DNA of 18,144 bases, taken from assembly GCA_031262205.1 (NCBI GenBank), contig JAISID010000004.1, positions 1 through 18,144 of the forward strand. Reading direction: 5' to 3'. This stretch comes from Holosporales bacterium (lineage in GTDB: Bacteria; Pseudomonadota; Alphaproteobacteria; RUG11792). Made by a program: the position numbers and the translations under genes. Position 1 is the first letter of the stretch. Every line of letters starts with the position of its first letter. The notes beneath the pieces are model-generated. The model searched no databases and had not been told where the DNA came from. It saw only the letters and a list, made by a program, of their open reading frames with translations. This document shows, in pieces, positions 7,215 through 14,507 of this stretch.

Positions 7215-7352
7215 GGGAATCATCCCTTGGCGCGTAGCAGACAAGTAAGAATTTAACTAAAAATATATCTCTAGAGTTTATAAGTATGTTTAAAGAAATC
7301 CGTTTTTAAAATCTTACTTATAAGAGCTACTACATGTTATGGGATGATTCCC
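7215..7352. repeat. MITE-like element, copy 4 (best preserved)
   Basis: The 138-bp element is bounded by perfect 12-bp terminal inverted repeats, GGGAATCATCCC (7215-7226) and GGGATGATTCCC (7341-7352). No open reading frame is present and no clear target-site duplication is seen. It serves as the reference copy for the family in this window. Confidence 0.65.
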
Positions 7353-7468
7353 TTTGGAATTGTGGACGTACATTAAAAGCGATTCCCACTAAAATTAGTC
7401 GCCGATAAAATCTCCAGAACGTTAAGAAATGACTTCCACATTAAACATTAAGAATGTAATCAGCAAAG

Positions 7469-7500
7469 ACGCCGACAAATTTAAAGCAATTTGTCGGCGT
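7469..7500 (-). terminator. Hairpin after the LRR-protein gene
   Basis: A 13-bp perfect stem (7469-7481 with 7488-7500) with a 6-nt loop lies about 100 nt after the stop of the gene at 7603. On the minus strand it is followed only by CTTTG, so termination would be weak. Confidence 0.45.
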
Positions 7501-7602
7501 ATCGTATTAAGAAAGTTGGCAACGACGCGCAATCTGCCGTATGCGGCAATCTCAAAAGAATGCTTTTACAGAAGGCTTTAAACTTTTATACGCCCCGCCA
7601 TA

Positions 7603-8277
7603 TCAAACTGCAAATCTGACGCGCAGACTTGGACAATTTACAAAAATTCCTTCTCCAAAATGGAAACGCTGACTGAACATTACTGATTTCAACTTTTCGC
7701 AAAAGTCAAACGTCGGTTCGCCCATTAGTCTCAAGTTTACGCAAGGACTAAAGTCTACCGATTCAAGCAAGTCGCAATACATAAAGCACTCCTTGCCGAC
7801 TATTTCTAAAGAGCCGGGAAATCGTAGTTCTACTAGAGCCGCGCATCCTTCAAAAGCATTGCATCCTAGTTCTCGCAAATCCTTACAATCTTCAAGATTT
7901 AAGGAGCCTAAGTGAAAACAATTTCTAAACGCCCTAGCTCCGATCGTTAAAACTCCAGGCGGTAAATGTACGCCTTCTAAAAAACGGCAACATTCAAACG
8001 CCCCAGGACATATTTTCTTTAAACCGTCGCATTGTCTAAGGTCTATTGATTTAAGCCCCTGAAAATGATGCGCCATTCTACTGGTAATCTTTTCTGTAAA
8101 GTCTATTACTTCTAATCTTTCAGAGCGCTTAATTTTTTTCGGAGGTCGTCTCAAGTCGCTCCCTGAAATTTTCACAACGGCGGTTTGCTCATATTGAAGC
8201 GCCGTCGCGGTTTTGCCTATATTAGGTATTGCCAAATACAGCGTTAATAATACTATAGCGATATAAAATTTCTTCAT
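7603..8277 (-). CDS. Secreted BspA-type leucine-rich-repeat protein
   Basis: The ATG at 8277 is chosen over 8292: GGAGG lies 5 nt upstream and the protein then opens with a signal peptide (MKKFYIAIVLLTLYLAIPN). The 224-residue product carries repeats of about 23 residues from about residue 75 on, in the BspA/LRR_5 pattern (PGAFECCRFLEGVHLP, IGARAFRNCFHLGSLNLEDC, LGCNAFEGCAALVELRFPG, VGKECFMYCDLLESVDFSPC, FDFCEKLKSVMFS). The protein ends inside a repeat-like strand (VNCPSLRVRFAV). Such proteins are exported and bind other proteins; in host-associated bacteria some act as adhesins or effectors. That role is inference here. It is a single-gene unit with its own promoter, beside parS sites. Confidence 0.85.
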   Translation of the reverse strand: MKKFYIAIVLLTLYLAIPNIGKTATALQYEQTAVVKISGSDLRRPPKKIKRSERLEVIDFTEKITSRMAHHFQGLKSIDLRQCDGLKKICPGAFECCRFLEGVHLPPGVLTIGARAFRNCFHLGSLNLEDCKDLRELGCNAFEGCAALVELRFPGSLEIVGKECFMYCDLLESVDFSPCVNLRLMGEPTFDFCEKLKSVMFSQRFHFGEGIFVNCPSLRVRFAV

Positions 8278-8326
8278 TTCATCCTCCCACAAATAAAAAT
8301 ATTAATGTTATCCTTTTATATAAAAT

Positions 8327-8356
8327 ATTATATCTCTATCGTATAAAAAACGTCAA
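8327..8356 (-). promoter_or_regulatory. Promoter of the LRR-protein gene
   Basis: TTGACG (minus strand, 8351-8356), an 18-nt spacer and TATAAT (8327-8332) form a near-consensus sigma-70 promoter about 50 nt before the start codon. Confidence 0.75.
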
Positions 8357-8424
8357 GCATTAAAAATGATCGACGGAGGTATTTTGAAAGAGAATTATTT
8401 TGGGTAATATTCCCATCGTCGCAG

Positions 8425-8450
8425 CAAAATGTTTCACGTGAAACATTTTG
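8425..8450. promoter_or_regulatory. parS site 1 (ParB-binding centromere)
   Basis: TGTTTCACGTGAAACA (8430-8445) is the exact 16-bp consensus of chromosomal parS, here extended to a 26-bp perfect palindrome. ParB binds it, spreads and works with ParA and SMC to segregate replication origins. No parA/parB is in the window. Confidence 0.93.
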
Positions 8451-8567
8451 TATTTTGGGATTCTCATTTATAGCCCTGAAGACGCGACGTTAATTCCCCG
8501 CAACGTACGGTTCCTGCTTTTACGAGGTTTCACACCGACGTTCCTCCATCTCCTTTGATATTTGTAA

Positions 8568-8605
8568 AAATTATAAAATGTTTCACGTGAAACATTTTAT
8601 AATTT
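8568..8605. promoter_or_regulatory. parS site 2 inside a 38-bp palindrome
   Basis: A second exact TGTTTCACGTGAAACA (8579-8594), 149 bp from the first, sits at the centre of a 38-bp perfect palindrome (8568-8605), longer than ParB needs. A half-site GTTTCAC lies between the two (about 8527-8533). Confidence 0.93.
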
Positions 8606-8752
8606 AACGTTCCCAAATCGCATCGTTCTCGATAGGCCGCAGCTCGTATTTTTTTATATAAAAACGCCGCCGAAGCGCGCGGGATGATTCCTTTTTAAAG
8701 GGTAAGCAATTCCGCCGTCTTCATCATTAAATGAAAACGCGACGGATTAGAT

Positions 8753-9088
8753 TTACTTTATACCTTCTGCGATTATTTGAAGATTATACGCCGTTCCCCT
8801 ATCTTCCAAATCCTTATGTCTTTTATATGCGTTGCTCCTTAGATATTCTCTTGCTATCTCAATATCGGATTTCTTAGCCCCAGACCTCGTCATATATTGC
8901 AAGCTCGCCCTTATAAGCGGAAATATGAAAAGATATACTAAAATCAACCCTACAATCTTTGTTGCTTTGTTCCTTTTTATTCTCTATAAACAATAAAACC
9001 AAAAAATTCCATAAGTTCCTATCGTCGCGTACATTATCTCTAAAATCTTCAGGCTAATATGACCTTTCTTATATAACGTGTACCCCAT
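8753..9088 (-). pseudogene. Two-helix membrane protein interrupted by a TAG
   Basis: From the ATG at 9088 one frame reads MGYTLYKKGHISLKILEIMY and a hydrophobic helix (IGTYGIFWFYCL), meets a TAG at 8984-8986, and then continues in the same frame with a basic loop RIKRNKATK, a second hydrophobic helix (IVGLILVYLFIFPLI) and a charged tail to the TAA at 8753. Read through, it is 111 residues with a sensible two-helix topology, so I read this as one gene with a nonsense mutation. The alternative is a separate 64-residue protein from the TTG at 8947, but that has no fitting ribosome-binding site. Family unknown. Confidence 0.45.
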
Positions 9089-9178
9089 TGAGCATTGCTT
9101 ATTACTGATATTGCGAAGTCTTTATGCGGCGGAGCATCGCGAAAAAGCCGCCCTTTGGAGAGCTAAATTAGGTTTCTC

Positions 9179-9526
9179 CTAATACGGCGCGCGCCACATG
9201 CATTGTAGGATGAAGCCTACCGTCCGCAGGCAAGTTAATACCGTCATGATTAGCGCGCTAGACGTAAACCAGTCTATAAAAAATCCCGTTACATGTTCCC
9301 AGCCTACGCGGTAATTGCGCATGCAGAGGGGAAGATTGCGTCCCTCTCCCAAGTTACAGACGGCTAACAGGAACCCGGAGCCTAAGAAGCAACAAAGCAT
9401 TGTTAGCCCGAGCAGAGAGTCCCATTTGCAGCCCCATTCCGCGCATAGTAACAAATAGCATAAGGGCTGACCAAGCGCCGCGAGAGCGACACGGTATTTT
9501 TTCGGTATTTTTGTTAGTTTTATCAT
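9179..9526 (-). CDS. Small integral membrane protein
   Basis: The ATG at 9526 has GGAATA just upstream. The 115-residue product has a basic N-terminus (MIKLTKIPKKYR), then about three hydrophobic segments (VALAALGQPLCYLLLCAEWG, LLGLTMLCCFLGSGFLLAVC and, after the loop EGRNLPLCMRNYRVG, VTGFFIDWFTSSALIMTVL). It is unusually rich in Cys and Trp. This suggests an inner-membrane protein, N-terminus inside. No family is recognised. It sits between two degraded stretches, so it may be an accessory gene still intact. Confidence 0.5.
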   Translation of the reverse strand: MIKLTKIPKKYRVALAALGQPLCYLLLCAEWGCKWDSLLGLTMLCCFLGSGFLLAVCNLGEGRNLPLCMRNYRVGWEHVTGFFIDWFTSSALIMTVLTCLRTVGFILQCMWRAPY

Positions 9527-9542
9527 TATTCCATTCGTTAAT

Positions 9543-9660
9543 TAGCTCCACGCCGCGTCAGCTGCTTTTTTAGCGTCTAGTTTATAATATACTTCCAAGG
9601 CTTGAATCTTTCAACTTTGCTTTTTTTATCCGTATCGGCTTGCTGTAATCCAGCGAACTC
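9543..9660 (-). pseudogene. Short coding remnant
   Basis: Two minus-strand frames carry protein-like stretches that a frameshift would join: FAGLQQADTDKKSKVERF in one, and QALEVYYKLDAKKAADAAWS ending in TAA at 9543 in the other. This looks like the helical C-terminus of a lost gene just upstream of the membrane protein. Family unknown. Confidence 0.3.
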
Positions 9661-9715
9661 TTAAATTCGCAGATTATGTTTTCTTATGTTGCGCGGCATA
9701 TTTCATATTAGCGAC

Positions 9716-10678
9716 TTAAAATAAGCTCTCTAATTGTTTTAAATCTTCCGGCAGCGGCGCTTCGAATTTAAGACGATTCTTCGAGATTGGATGAACAAAT
9801 GAAAGCTCGCTTGAATGCAACGCTTGCCTAGAAAAATTTTTCACTATATCGGGATACGAACTTTCAATTTTTCTCTTCCCATAGACTTGATCCCCAACGA
9901 CACAATGTCCTATATGCTGCATATGTACTCTAATTTGATGGGTTCTGCCTGTTAATAGTTCGCAATTAATCTTTGAAATAGCTTTTGTCGAGGTAAAGTA
10001 TGCGGATTTGTCGACCTCGTAAAGCGTCGCTGCTTTTTTCCCCGTCGTTTCGCTTGTTTTGAACTGTTGTCTTAACCTAGGGTGTCTTGTTATGAAAGTT
10101 TCGATACGTCCTCTTTTTTCAAATGGAACGCCGAAGACGAAGCATGTATATTTCCTAGTTACGAGTTTCCCTTTTTCATTGGCGAATAAATTCGAAAGCT
10201 GATTTCGCGTTTCGTTATTTTTCGCGATTACCATTACGCCGGAGGTGTCTTTATCGAGCCGGTGGACGATTCCCGGCCTGAAATCTCCCCTAGTATTATA
10301 CGATTCGTTTTTAAGATGAAACGCCATAGCGTTAACCAGCGTCCCCGATTTATGACCTGGAGCGGGATGACAAACCATGCCCGCCGCTTTATTTACGACG
10401 ACTAGCTGCTCGTCTTCAAACAAAATATCCAACGGTATATCCTCGGCGGTTATTTCATAGTCGGAGTAATCAGATTCGTAATCCTTGATAACGACCTCGC
10501 ATGGAGTTTGTATTTTTTTAGACGGATCGGCGACCATAACGTCGTCGACCAATACGCGTCCGCTTTTTATGAGTTTCTGCGATTGCGATCTTGACAAGCG
10601 ATTCGATAATTCCGCGATCAGAAGGTCGAGCCTTTTTCCAATATAATCATCCGAAATCTTTAGCTTTATTATTTCCAC
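9716..10678 (-). CDS. rluD: 23S rRNA pseudouridine synthase, RluD family
   Basis: A GTG start at 10678 gives 320 residues, typical for RluD. Residues about 14-75 form the S4 RNA-binding domain (RLDLLIAELSNRLSRSQSQK). The catalytic motif HRLDKDTSG is at residues 139-147, with D142 as the nucleophilic aspartate. Family motifs VNKAAGMVCHPAPGH and LLTGRTHQIRVHMQHIGHCV follow. RluD makes pseudouridines in helix 69 of 23S rRNA during late 50S assembly. It could be another RluA-family member, but the S4 domain and length favour RluD. It is last in the minus-strand gene series, about 270 nt after corC. Confidence 0.92.
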   Translation of the reverse strand: MEIIKLKISDDYIGKRLDLLIAELSNRLSRSQSQKLIKSGRVLVDDVMVADPSKKIQTPCEVVIKDYESDYSDYEITAEDIPLDILFEDEQLVVVNKAAGMVCHPAPGHKSGTLVNAMAFHLKNESYNTRGDFRPGIVHRLDKDTSGVMVIAKNNETRNQLSNLFANEKGKLVTRKYTCFVFGVPFEKRGRIETFITRHPRLRQQFKTSETTGKKAATLYEVDKSAYFTSTKAISKINCELLTGRTHQIRVHMQHIGHCVVGDQVYGKRKIESSYPDIVKNFSRQALHSSELSFVHPISKNRLKFEAPLPEDLKQLESLF

Positions 10679-10706
10679 AACGTAATCTAAACCTTCTTTT
10701 TAGAAA

Positions 10707-10736
10707 ATTATACAAGGTGTTTTTGGAAATCGTTCA
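10707..10736 (-). promoter_or_regulatory. Possible rluD promoter
   Basis: The minus strand has TATAAT (10707-10712) with a weak -35 TGAACG 18 nt upstream, about 30 nt before the rluD start. The -10 is good and the -35 poor. Confidence 0.35.
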
Positions 10737-10900
10737 TATATAATGCTTTGAGATTTCATTTGTAATCGATTAGTCTAAATTAACGATTTTCGGTTACATT
10801 TTTCCTATAAGCCAACCGTGTCGTTTTAAGCGTTTTGAGAAATGTTAGGGGATAGTTTCAAAATTATCTACTACATGAACAAACCTTACATAGAATTTCT

Positions 10901-10920
10901 AAAAAACCTTATCGGTTTTC
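10901..10920 (-). terminator. Possible terminator after corC
   Basis: On the minus strand AAAACC-GATAA-GGTTTT runs into further T residues, about 30 nt after the corC stop. The stem is only 6 bp and AT-rich, so it is weak. Confidence 0.4.
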
Positions 10921-10944
10921 AAGCCGGTCAGTTTATCCTCAGAG

Positions 10945-11520
10945 TTAGGCGATACGCACGTTGGTATCGGCGATTTCCGCCTGTATGTTCCCTATGATTT
11001 TCCCTGTTATATCTTTTAGGGAAACAAGTCCGTCGACGTCTCCATACTCGTCTACCACCACGGCGGTATTAACGCCGCTTTCTTTCATTTTTAGAAGGAG
11101 ATTATAACTATTCATAGCGGGCGGAATAAACAAGACTTCTTTTGTAACAACGCTCATGCTAAAAGGCTTATCCGTATAAAACCAACTTACGGCGTCTTTT
11201 AGGTAAACGATTCCTAATACGTTGTTGATTGTCTCTTGGTATATTATTATCGAGGATTTTTTAGTTTCGACAAATTTAGATATCAAAGATTCAAATTTTT
11301 CTTCCGTCGGTAAAGATTCGATTTTGTTTTTAGGAATCATTATATCTTTAACTTTAACATCCCTTAGATTCAAAACGCCTTTCAGCATTTCTGTTTCATT
11401 CTGGGCAAGCGGTTGAATTTTTGAAGAATCATTCCGCTTTATTAATTCCTCGATAAGGTCTCTGAGAGACGTCTTTTTTAATAAGATTTTGAAAAACAAT
11501 TTTTGCAAAAACTTTTTCAT
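10945..11520 (-). CDS. CorC/HlyC-type CBS-domain protein, C-terminally short
   Basis: The ATG at 11520 lies 9 nt after the ybeY stop, with AGGG upstream. The 191-residue protein has a basic N-terminus, then two CBS motifs at about 58-110 (VKVKDIMIPKNKIESLP, IIYQETINNVLGIVYLKD) and 122-178, with the family signature VVDEYGDVDGLVSLKD. CorC/HlyC/TlyC proteins are usually near 280-300 residues with a C-terminal transporter-associated domain after the CBS pair. Here the stop comes right after CBS2 (GNIQAEIADTNVRIA), and the following bases do not continue it. The family is linked to magnesium/cobalt handling or envelope integrity; its place after ybeY is the conserved order. Whether the short form is functional is unknown. 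Confidence 0.85.
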   Translation of the reverse strand: MKKFLQKLFFKILLKKTSLRDLIEELIKRNDSSKIQPLAQNETEMLKGVLNLRDVKVKDIMIPKNKIESLPTEEKFESLISKFVETKKSSIIIYQETINNVLGIVYLKDAVSWFYTDKPFSMSVVTKEVLFIPPAMNSYNLLLKMKESGVNTAVVVDEYGDVDGLVSLKDITGKIIGNIQAEIADTNVRIA

Positions 11521-11529
11521 TTATTTCCC

Positions 11530-12051
11530 TTACAAAAAATATGGGTTTTTTAGACCGAACGATTCTAAGACTTTAATTTCAGTCCGCTCCATTTCTTCAG
11601 CTCTCAAAGGGTCTTCATGCTCCATCCCTAAAAGATGCAACATTCCGTGAACAAATAAATGCGAACATCTATCAAAGAACTTTACGCTAAACATATTGGA
11701 TTCTCTGGCAATTGTTTCATACGACATAGCAATATCGCCAATTACGATTTCATTAATTTTCGAAGTTGTGTCTATTTTGCCAACCAAGAGAAGTTTTAGA
11801 TCATTTGTTTCAAACTGAGGAAACGATAAAATATTAGTCGGCCTATTATTGTTCCTAAAACTTAAGTTCAGTTTACAAATACGCTCGTCGTTTGTCAATA
11901 GCAGATTAGCCGAAGAGTCCATTTGACTATCTAACGCCTCGTTCATAGATGCCTTGTATAATTTGCCTAAAGAAGCCTTCCAGGTTTTGAAACCGCGAAT
12001 TTTAATCCACTGGTCGTCGTCTATAACGACGTTTACGAGATTCGTTCTCAC
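11530..12051 (-). CDS. ybeY: Endoribonuclease YbeY (16S rRNA 3'-end maturation)
   Basis: A GTG start at 12051 overlaps the miaB stop by 4 nt, indicating translational coupling, with AAGG just upstream. The 173-residue product carries the metal-binding HxxxHxxxxxH motif as HGMLHLLGMEH (His135, His139, His145) and the conserved RPTNILSFP and IGDIAMS segments of the UPF0054 fold. YbeY is a single-strand endoribonuclease that helps form the 3' end of 16S rRNA and acts in ribosome quality control. The N-terminal 40 residues are less conserved. In many alphaproteobacteria a phoH-like gene lies between miaB and ybeY; here it is missing. Confidence 0.95.
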   Translation of the reverse strand: MRTNLVNVVIDDDQWIKIRGFKTWKASLGKLYKASMNEALDSQMDSSANLLLTNDERICKLNLSFRNNNRPTNILSFPQFETNDLKLLLVGKIDTTSKINEIVIGDIAMSYETIARESNMFSVKFFDRCSHLFVHGMLHLLGMEHEDPLRAEEMERTEIKVLESFGLKNPYFL

Positions 12052-13442
12052 GCGAGCCTTCCCAACGTGCTGTTTTCAGAGGCTTTTTCAATAAACACAT
12101 TCGCGAACTCGCCGATTAAATTCTTATCGCTTTCAACGATCACGGATTGAGAATACGCATTCTTGCCTATATATTGCTTAGGTTTACGCCCAACCTTTTC
12201 AAAAAGAACCTCGTTCGTCTGGCCGACAAGTTGATTATTGTAATAGATTTGATCCTTCAACAACGTTTCCTGCAAAATTTTTAGCCTCTCGGTTTTAACG
12301 GCTTCCGATACTTGCGAATCCATAACCGCTGCGGGAGTGCCTTTTCTGCGGCTATATTTAAACGAATACGAAATCGTGTATTTTGCTTCTCTAACTAACT
12401 TTAAAGTATCTTCAAAGTCCTCGTCTGTTTCCGACGGGAAGCCCACTATAAAATCGGAAGAAAAGTGAATATTTGGACAAATGTCTCTAAACTTTTTCAG
12501 TTTGTCTAAGTATTCCCTGGCGGTATGTCCTCTATTCATCATTTTTAAAATTCTGTCGCTTCCCGCTTGAGCGGGGATATGAGCGAATGGGGGCAACACG
12601 GGAGTATCGGCGTGAATCTCCATAAGCTCGGTTGTAAAATCTTTAGGGTGAGAAGTTGTGTAACGCAACCTTCTTAAACCGTCTAAACTTGATATTTCCT
12701 GAATCAGTCTTTCTAATCTCCACGTTCCTTTAGGTTTGCCAATATTTATATAAGGGGCTTCCCCGTGATACGAATTAACGTTCTGACCGAGCAATATTAT
12801 TTCTTTAGCGCCGTTCTTCAGCAACGTTTTCGTTTCGTTTATTATATCGAGCGCAGGCCTTGAATATTCGCGGCCTCTTGTATATGGGACGACGCAATAA
12901 GTACAAAAATTATCGCATCCTTCTTGAATCGTCACAAATTCGCTATAAGAGACTTCTCTCCTATCATGCAAGCATCCAAATTTTTTATCTTGTTCAAATT
13001 CAATATCCAAAATTTTATCCTTTTGTCCCGACAAAACGGAGGATACGTAAGACGGCAACTTATGATATACCTGAGGACCGAACGCTATGTTTACCCCTTT
13101 GTGTTTGAAAATATTTTCTTTTTCCGCTTGAGCGACGCAACCTCCGACGGCGATTACTTTGGTGTTTTGATTTTTTAAAAACCCTATGTTGGAAAATACT
13201 CTCTGAGCGGCTTTTTCACGAATATTGCACGTATAGAAAATCAAAATGTCCGCTTCTTGCGAATTAAACGTTTGCGTAAAACCAAAATCAATCATAAGGT
13301 CTACGATCTTCCGCGAATCGTAAACGTTCATTTGGCAGCCGTGGTTTTCTATATAAAATTTATAATCGGCTAAATTATGCAGAACGTCGCTTTTCTCAGA
13401 ACCCCCCTGCGAAAACGATGCTTGCTCCAATTCTTTATTCAC
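12048..13442 (-). CDS. miaB: tRNA-2-methylthio-N6-isopentenyladenosine synthase MiaB
   Basis: The GTG at 13442 is preferred, with AAAGGG 7 nt upstream, giving 464 residues; a TTG at 13484 would add 14 but has no ribosome-binding site. The N-terminal MTTase domain keeps its three cluster cysteines (C36 in HGCQMN, C72 in YTCNIREKA, C102 in GGCVAQ), and the radical-SAM motif CDNFCTYC supplies C176, C180 and C183. A C-terminal TRAM domain is present (about 395-460). MiaB adds a methylthio group to isopentenyl-A37 of tRNAs reading U-starting codons, using two [4Fe-4S] clusters and SAM. It lies between obgE (about 85 nt upstream) and ybeY (4-nt overlap). Confidence 0.96.
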   Translation of the reverse strand: MNKELEQASFSQGGSEKSDVLHNLADYKFYIENHGCQMNVYDSRKIVDLMIDFGFTQTFNSQEADILIFYTCNIREKAAQRVFSNIGFLKNQNTKVIAVGGCVAQAEKENIFKHKGVNIAFGPQVYHKLPSYVSSVLSGQKDKILDIEFEQDKKFGCLHDRREVSYSEFVTIQEGCDNFCTYCVVPYTRGREYSRPALDIINETKTLLKNGAKEIILLGQNVNSYHGEAPYINIGKPKGTWRLERLIQEISSLDGLRRLRYTTSHPKDFTTELMEIHADTPVLPPFAHIPAQAGSDRILKMMNRGHTAREYLDKLKKFRDICPNIHFSSDFIVGFPSETDEDFEDTLKLVREAKYTISYSFKYSRRKGTPAAVMDSQVSEAVKTERLKILQETLLKDQIYYNNQLVGQTNEVLFEKVGRKPKQYIGKNAYSQSVIVESDKNLIGEFANVFIEKASENSTLGRLA

Positions 13443-13526
13443 TAATTTTCCCTTTCTTCCGCGAAATTTTAAACGCTGCTCCAACTGTCGTTTGGGAGAA
13501 CATTTTACTACATTTGCTTCGATTTG

Positions 13527-14507
13527 CTAACAAAAAGTCGCCAAATAATTAACGACTTCTCGACACCCCTGTTTCGTAGCGGCGGACATTGTTAATATCG
13601 GCGTTTTTGTAATATCCTTCAACTTGTTCTTTACCTCTTCGACTTTCTCTCGAGAAGTTATATCTATTTTGTTTAACGCCGCTACTTCAAATTTTTTACA
13701 TAGTTTACTGTCGTATAATTCAAGTTCTTTGCGAATAGCGTAATAGTCTTCAACTGGATTTTCCCTTGAAACGTCAATAATATGAAGAATTACCGAACAT
13801 CTCTCAACGTGAGCTAAAAACTTATCTCCAAGCCCTTTTCCTAAATGAGCGTCTTCTATAAGCCCTGGAATATCGGCTATTACAATCTCTTTGTCATTAA
13901 ATTTTATCATGCCTAATTGAGGAACCGTCGTTGAAAACGGATAAGCATCGATTTTCGCCTTAGCATTAGTTACGGCGGAAATAAACGTCGATTTGCCTGC
14001 GTTTGGAAGCCCGACTAAACCTACGTCCGCTATTAGCTTCAGCTTAAGCCAAATCCATCTTTCTTCGCCAACTTCTCCTTTTTGGATTTTTCTCGGAGCT
14101 TGGTTCGTCGAGGTTTTAAAATAAGCGTTTCCAAGGCCGCCTCTTCCTCCCTGAACTAACAAAACTTTTTGCCCCGCTTCGGTTAAATCGGCAATTTCAG
14201 TATGTTTATCGTCGTCTAGGATTTGCGTCCCCACAGGAACTTTCAAAATAATATCGTCGGCGGATTTTCCCGTTTTATTCTGCCCCGCTCCGTTCGCTCC
14301 TTTTTTAGCTTTGAAATGTTGTTTGTATCTATAATCTACCAATGTGTTAACGTCGTTTACCGCCTCGATGTATATAGAGCCTCCGGAGCCGCCCGCTCCT
14401 CCGTCGGGGCCTCCAAATTCCACGAATTTTTCTCGTCTAAAACTAAGACATCCGTCTCCTCCATCTCCCCCTTTTAGATATATTTTCGCTTCGTCTAGGA
14501 ATTTCAT
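13527..14507 (-). CDS. obgE: Obg-family GTPase (ribosome assembly)
   Basis: The ATG at 14507 shares one base with the recR stop (TAATG), with GGAGAG 7 nt upstream. The 326-residue protein has the Gly-rich OBG domain (1-158; YLKGGDGGDGCLSFRREKF, QGGRGGLGNAYFKTSTNQAP) and a GTPase domain with G1 GLPNAGKST (166-174), G3 DIPG (212-215) and G4 NKID (279-282). There is no long acidic C-terminal extension as in E. coli ObgE. Obg binds the 50S subunit and couples ribosome maturation to nucleotide levels and stress. The one-base overlap with recR implies co-translation. Confidence 0.96.
   Translation of the reverse strand: MKFLDEAKIYLKGGDGGDGCLSFRREKFVEFGGPDGGAGGSGGSIYIEAVNDVNTLVDYRYKQHFKAKKGANGAGQNKTGKSADDIILKVPVGTQILDDDKHTEIADLTEAGQKVLLVQGGRGGLGNAYFKTSTNQAPRKIQKGEVGEERWIWLKLKLIADVGLVGLPNAGKSTFISAVTNAKAKIDAYPFSTTVPQLGMIKFNDKEIVIADIPGLIEDAHLGKGLGDKFLAHVERCSVILHIIDVSRENPVEDYYAIRKELELYDSKLCKKFEVAALNKIDITSREKVEEVKNKLKDITKTPILTMSAATKQGCREVVNYLATFC

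Larger units (their letters stand above)
6431..7602. other. 1.17-kb repeat-rich non-coding interval
   Basis: No convincing gene is present in either strand. The interval is dominated by a cluster of about four repeat elements with GGGAATCAT ends (6480-6605, 6664-6800, 7036-7160, 7215-7352) plus several hairpins: 6887-6925 (AGGCGAG arms with an inner AAAAAC/GTTTTT stem), 6986-7004 (CTCGCC/GGCGAG) and 7469-7500. Two DnaA-box-like TTTTCCACA motifs occur at 6450-6458 (+) and 7075-7083 (-). Confidence 0.7.
8278..8752. other. Intergenic parS region
   Basis: The interval contains the LRR promoter, the two parS palindromes and, at 8681-8691, GGGATGATTCC, a near copy of the repeat end found at 6480-7352. 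No gene is supported here. Confidence 0.7.

Noticed and set aside
8470..8560. SRP RNA or other structural RNA between the parS sites
   Set aside because: No match to the conserved SRP loop or to any other RNA motif I know, and no stable extended fold was found by eye.
3149..8986. Stop-codon reassignment to explain internal TAA/TAG
   Set aside because: All three stop codons end intact genes in this window (for example TAA in recR, TGA in miaB), so simple gene decay is enough.
9354..9551. 65-codon minus-strand frame
   Set aside because: It is a frame shadow of the membrane protein at 9179-9526, which has the better composition and start.
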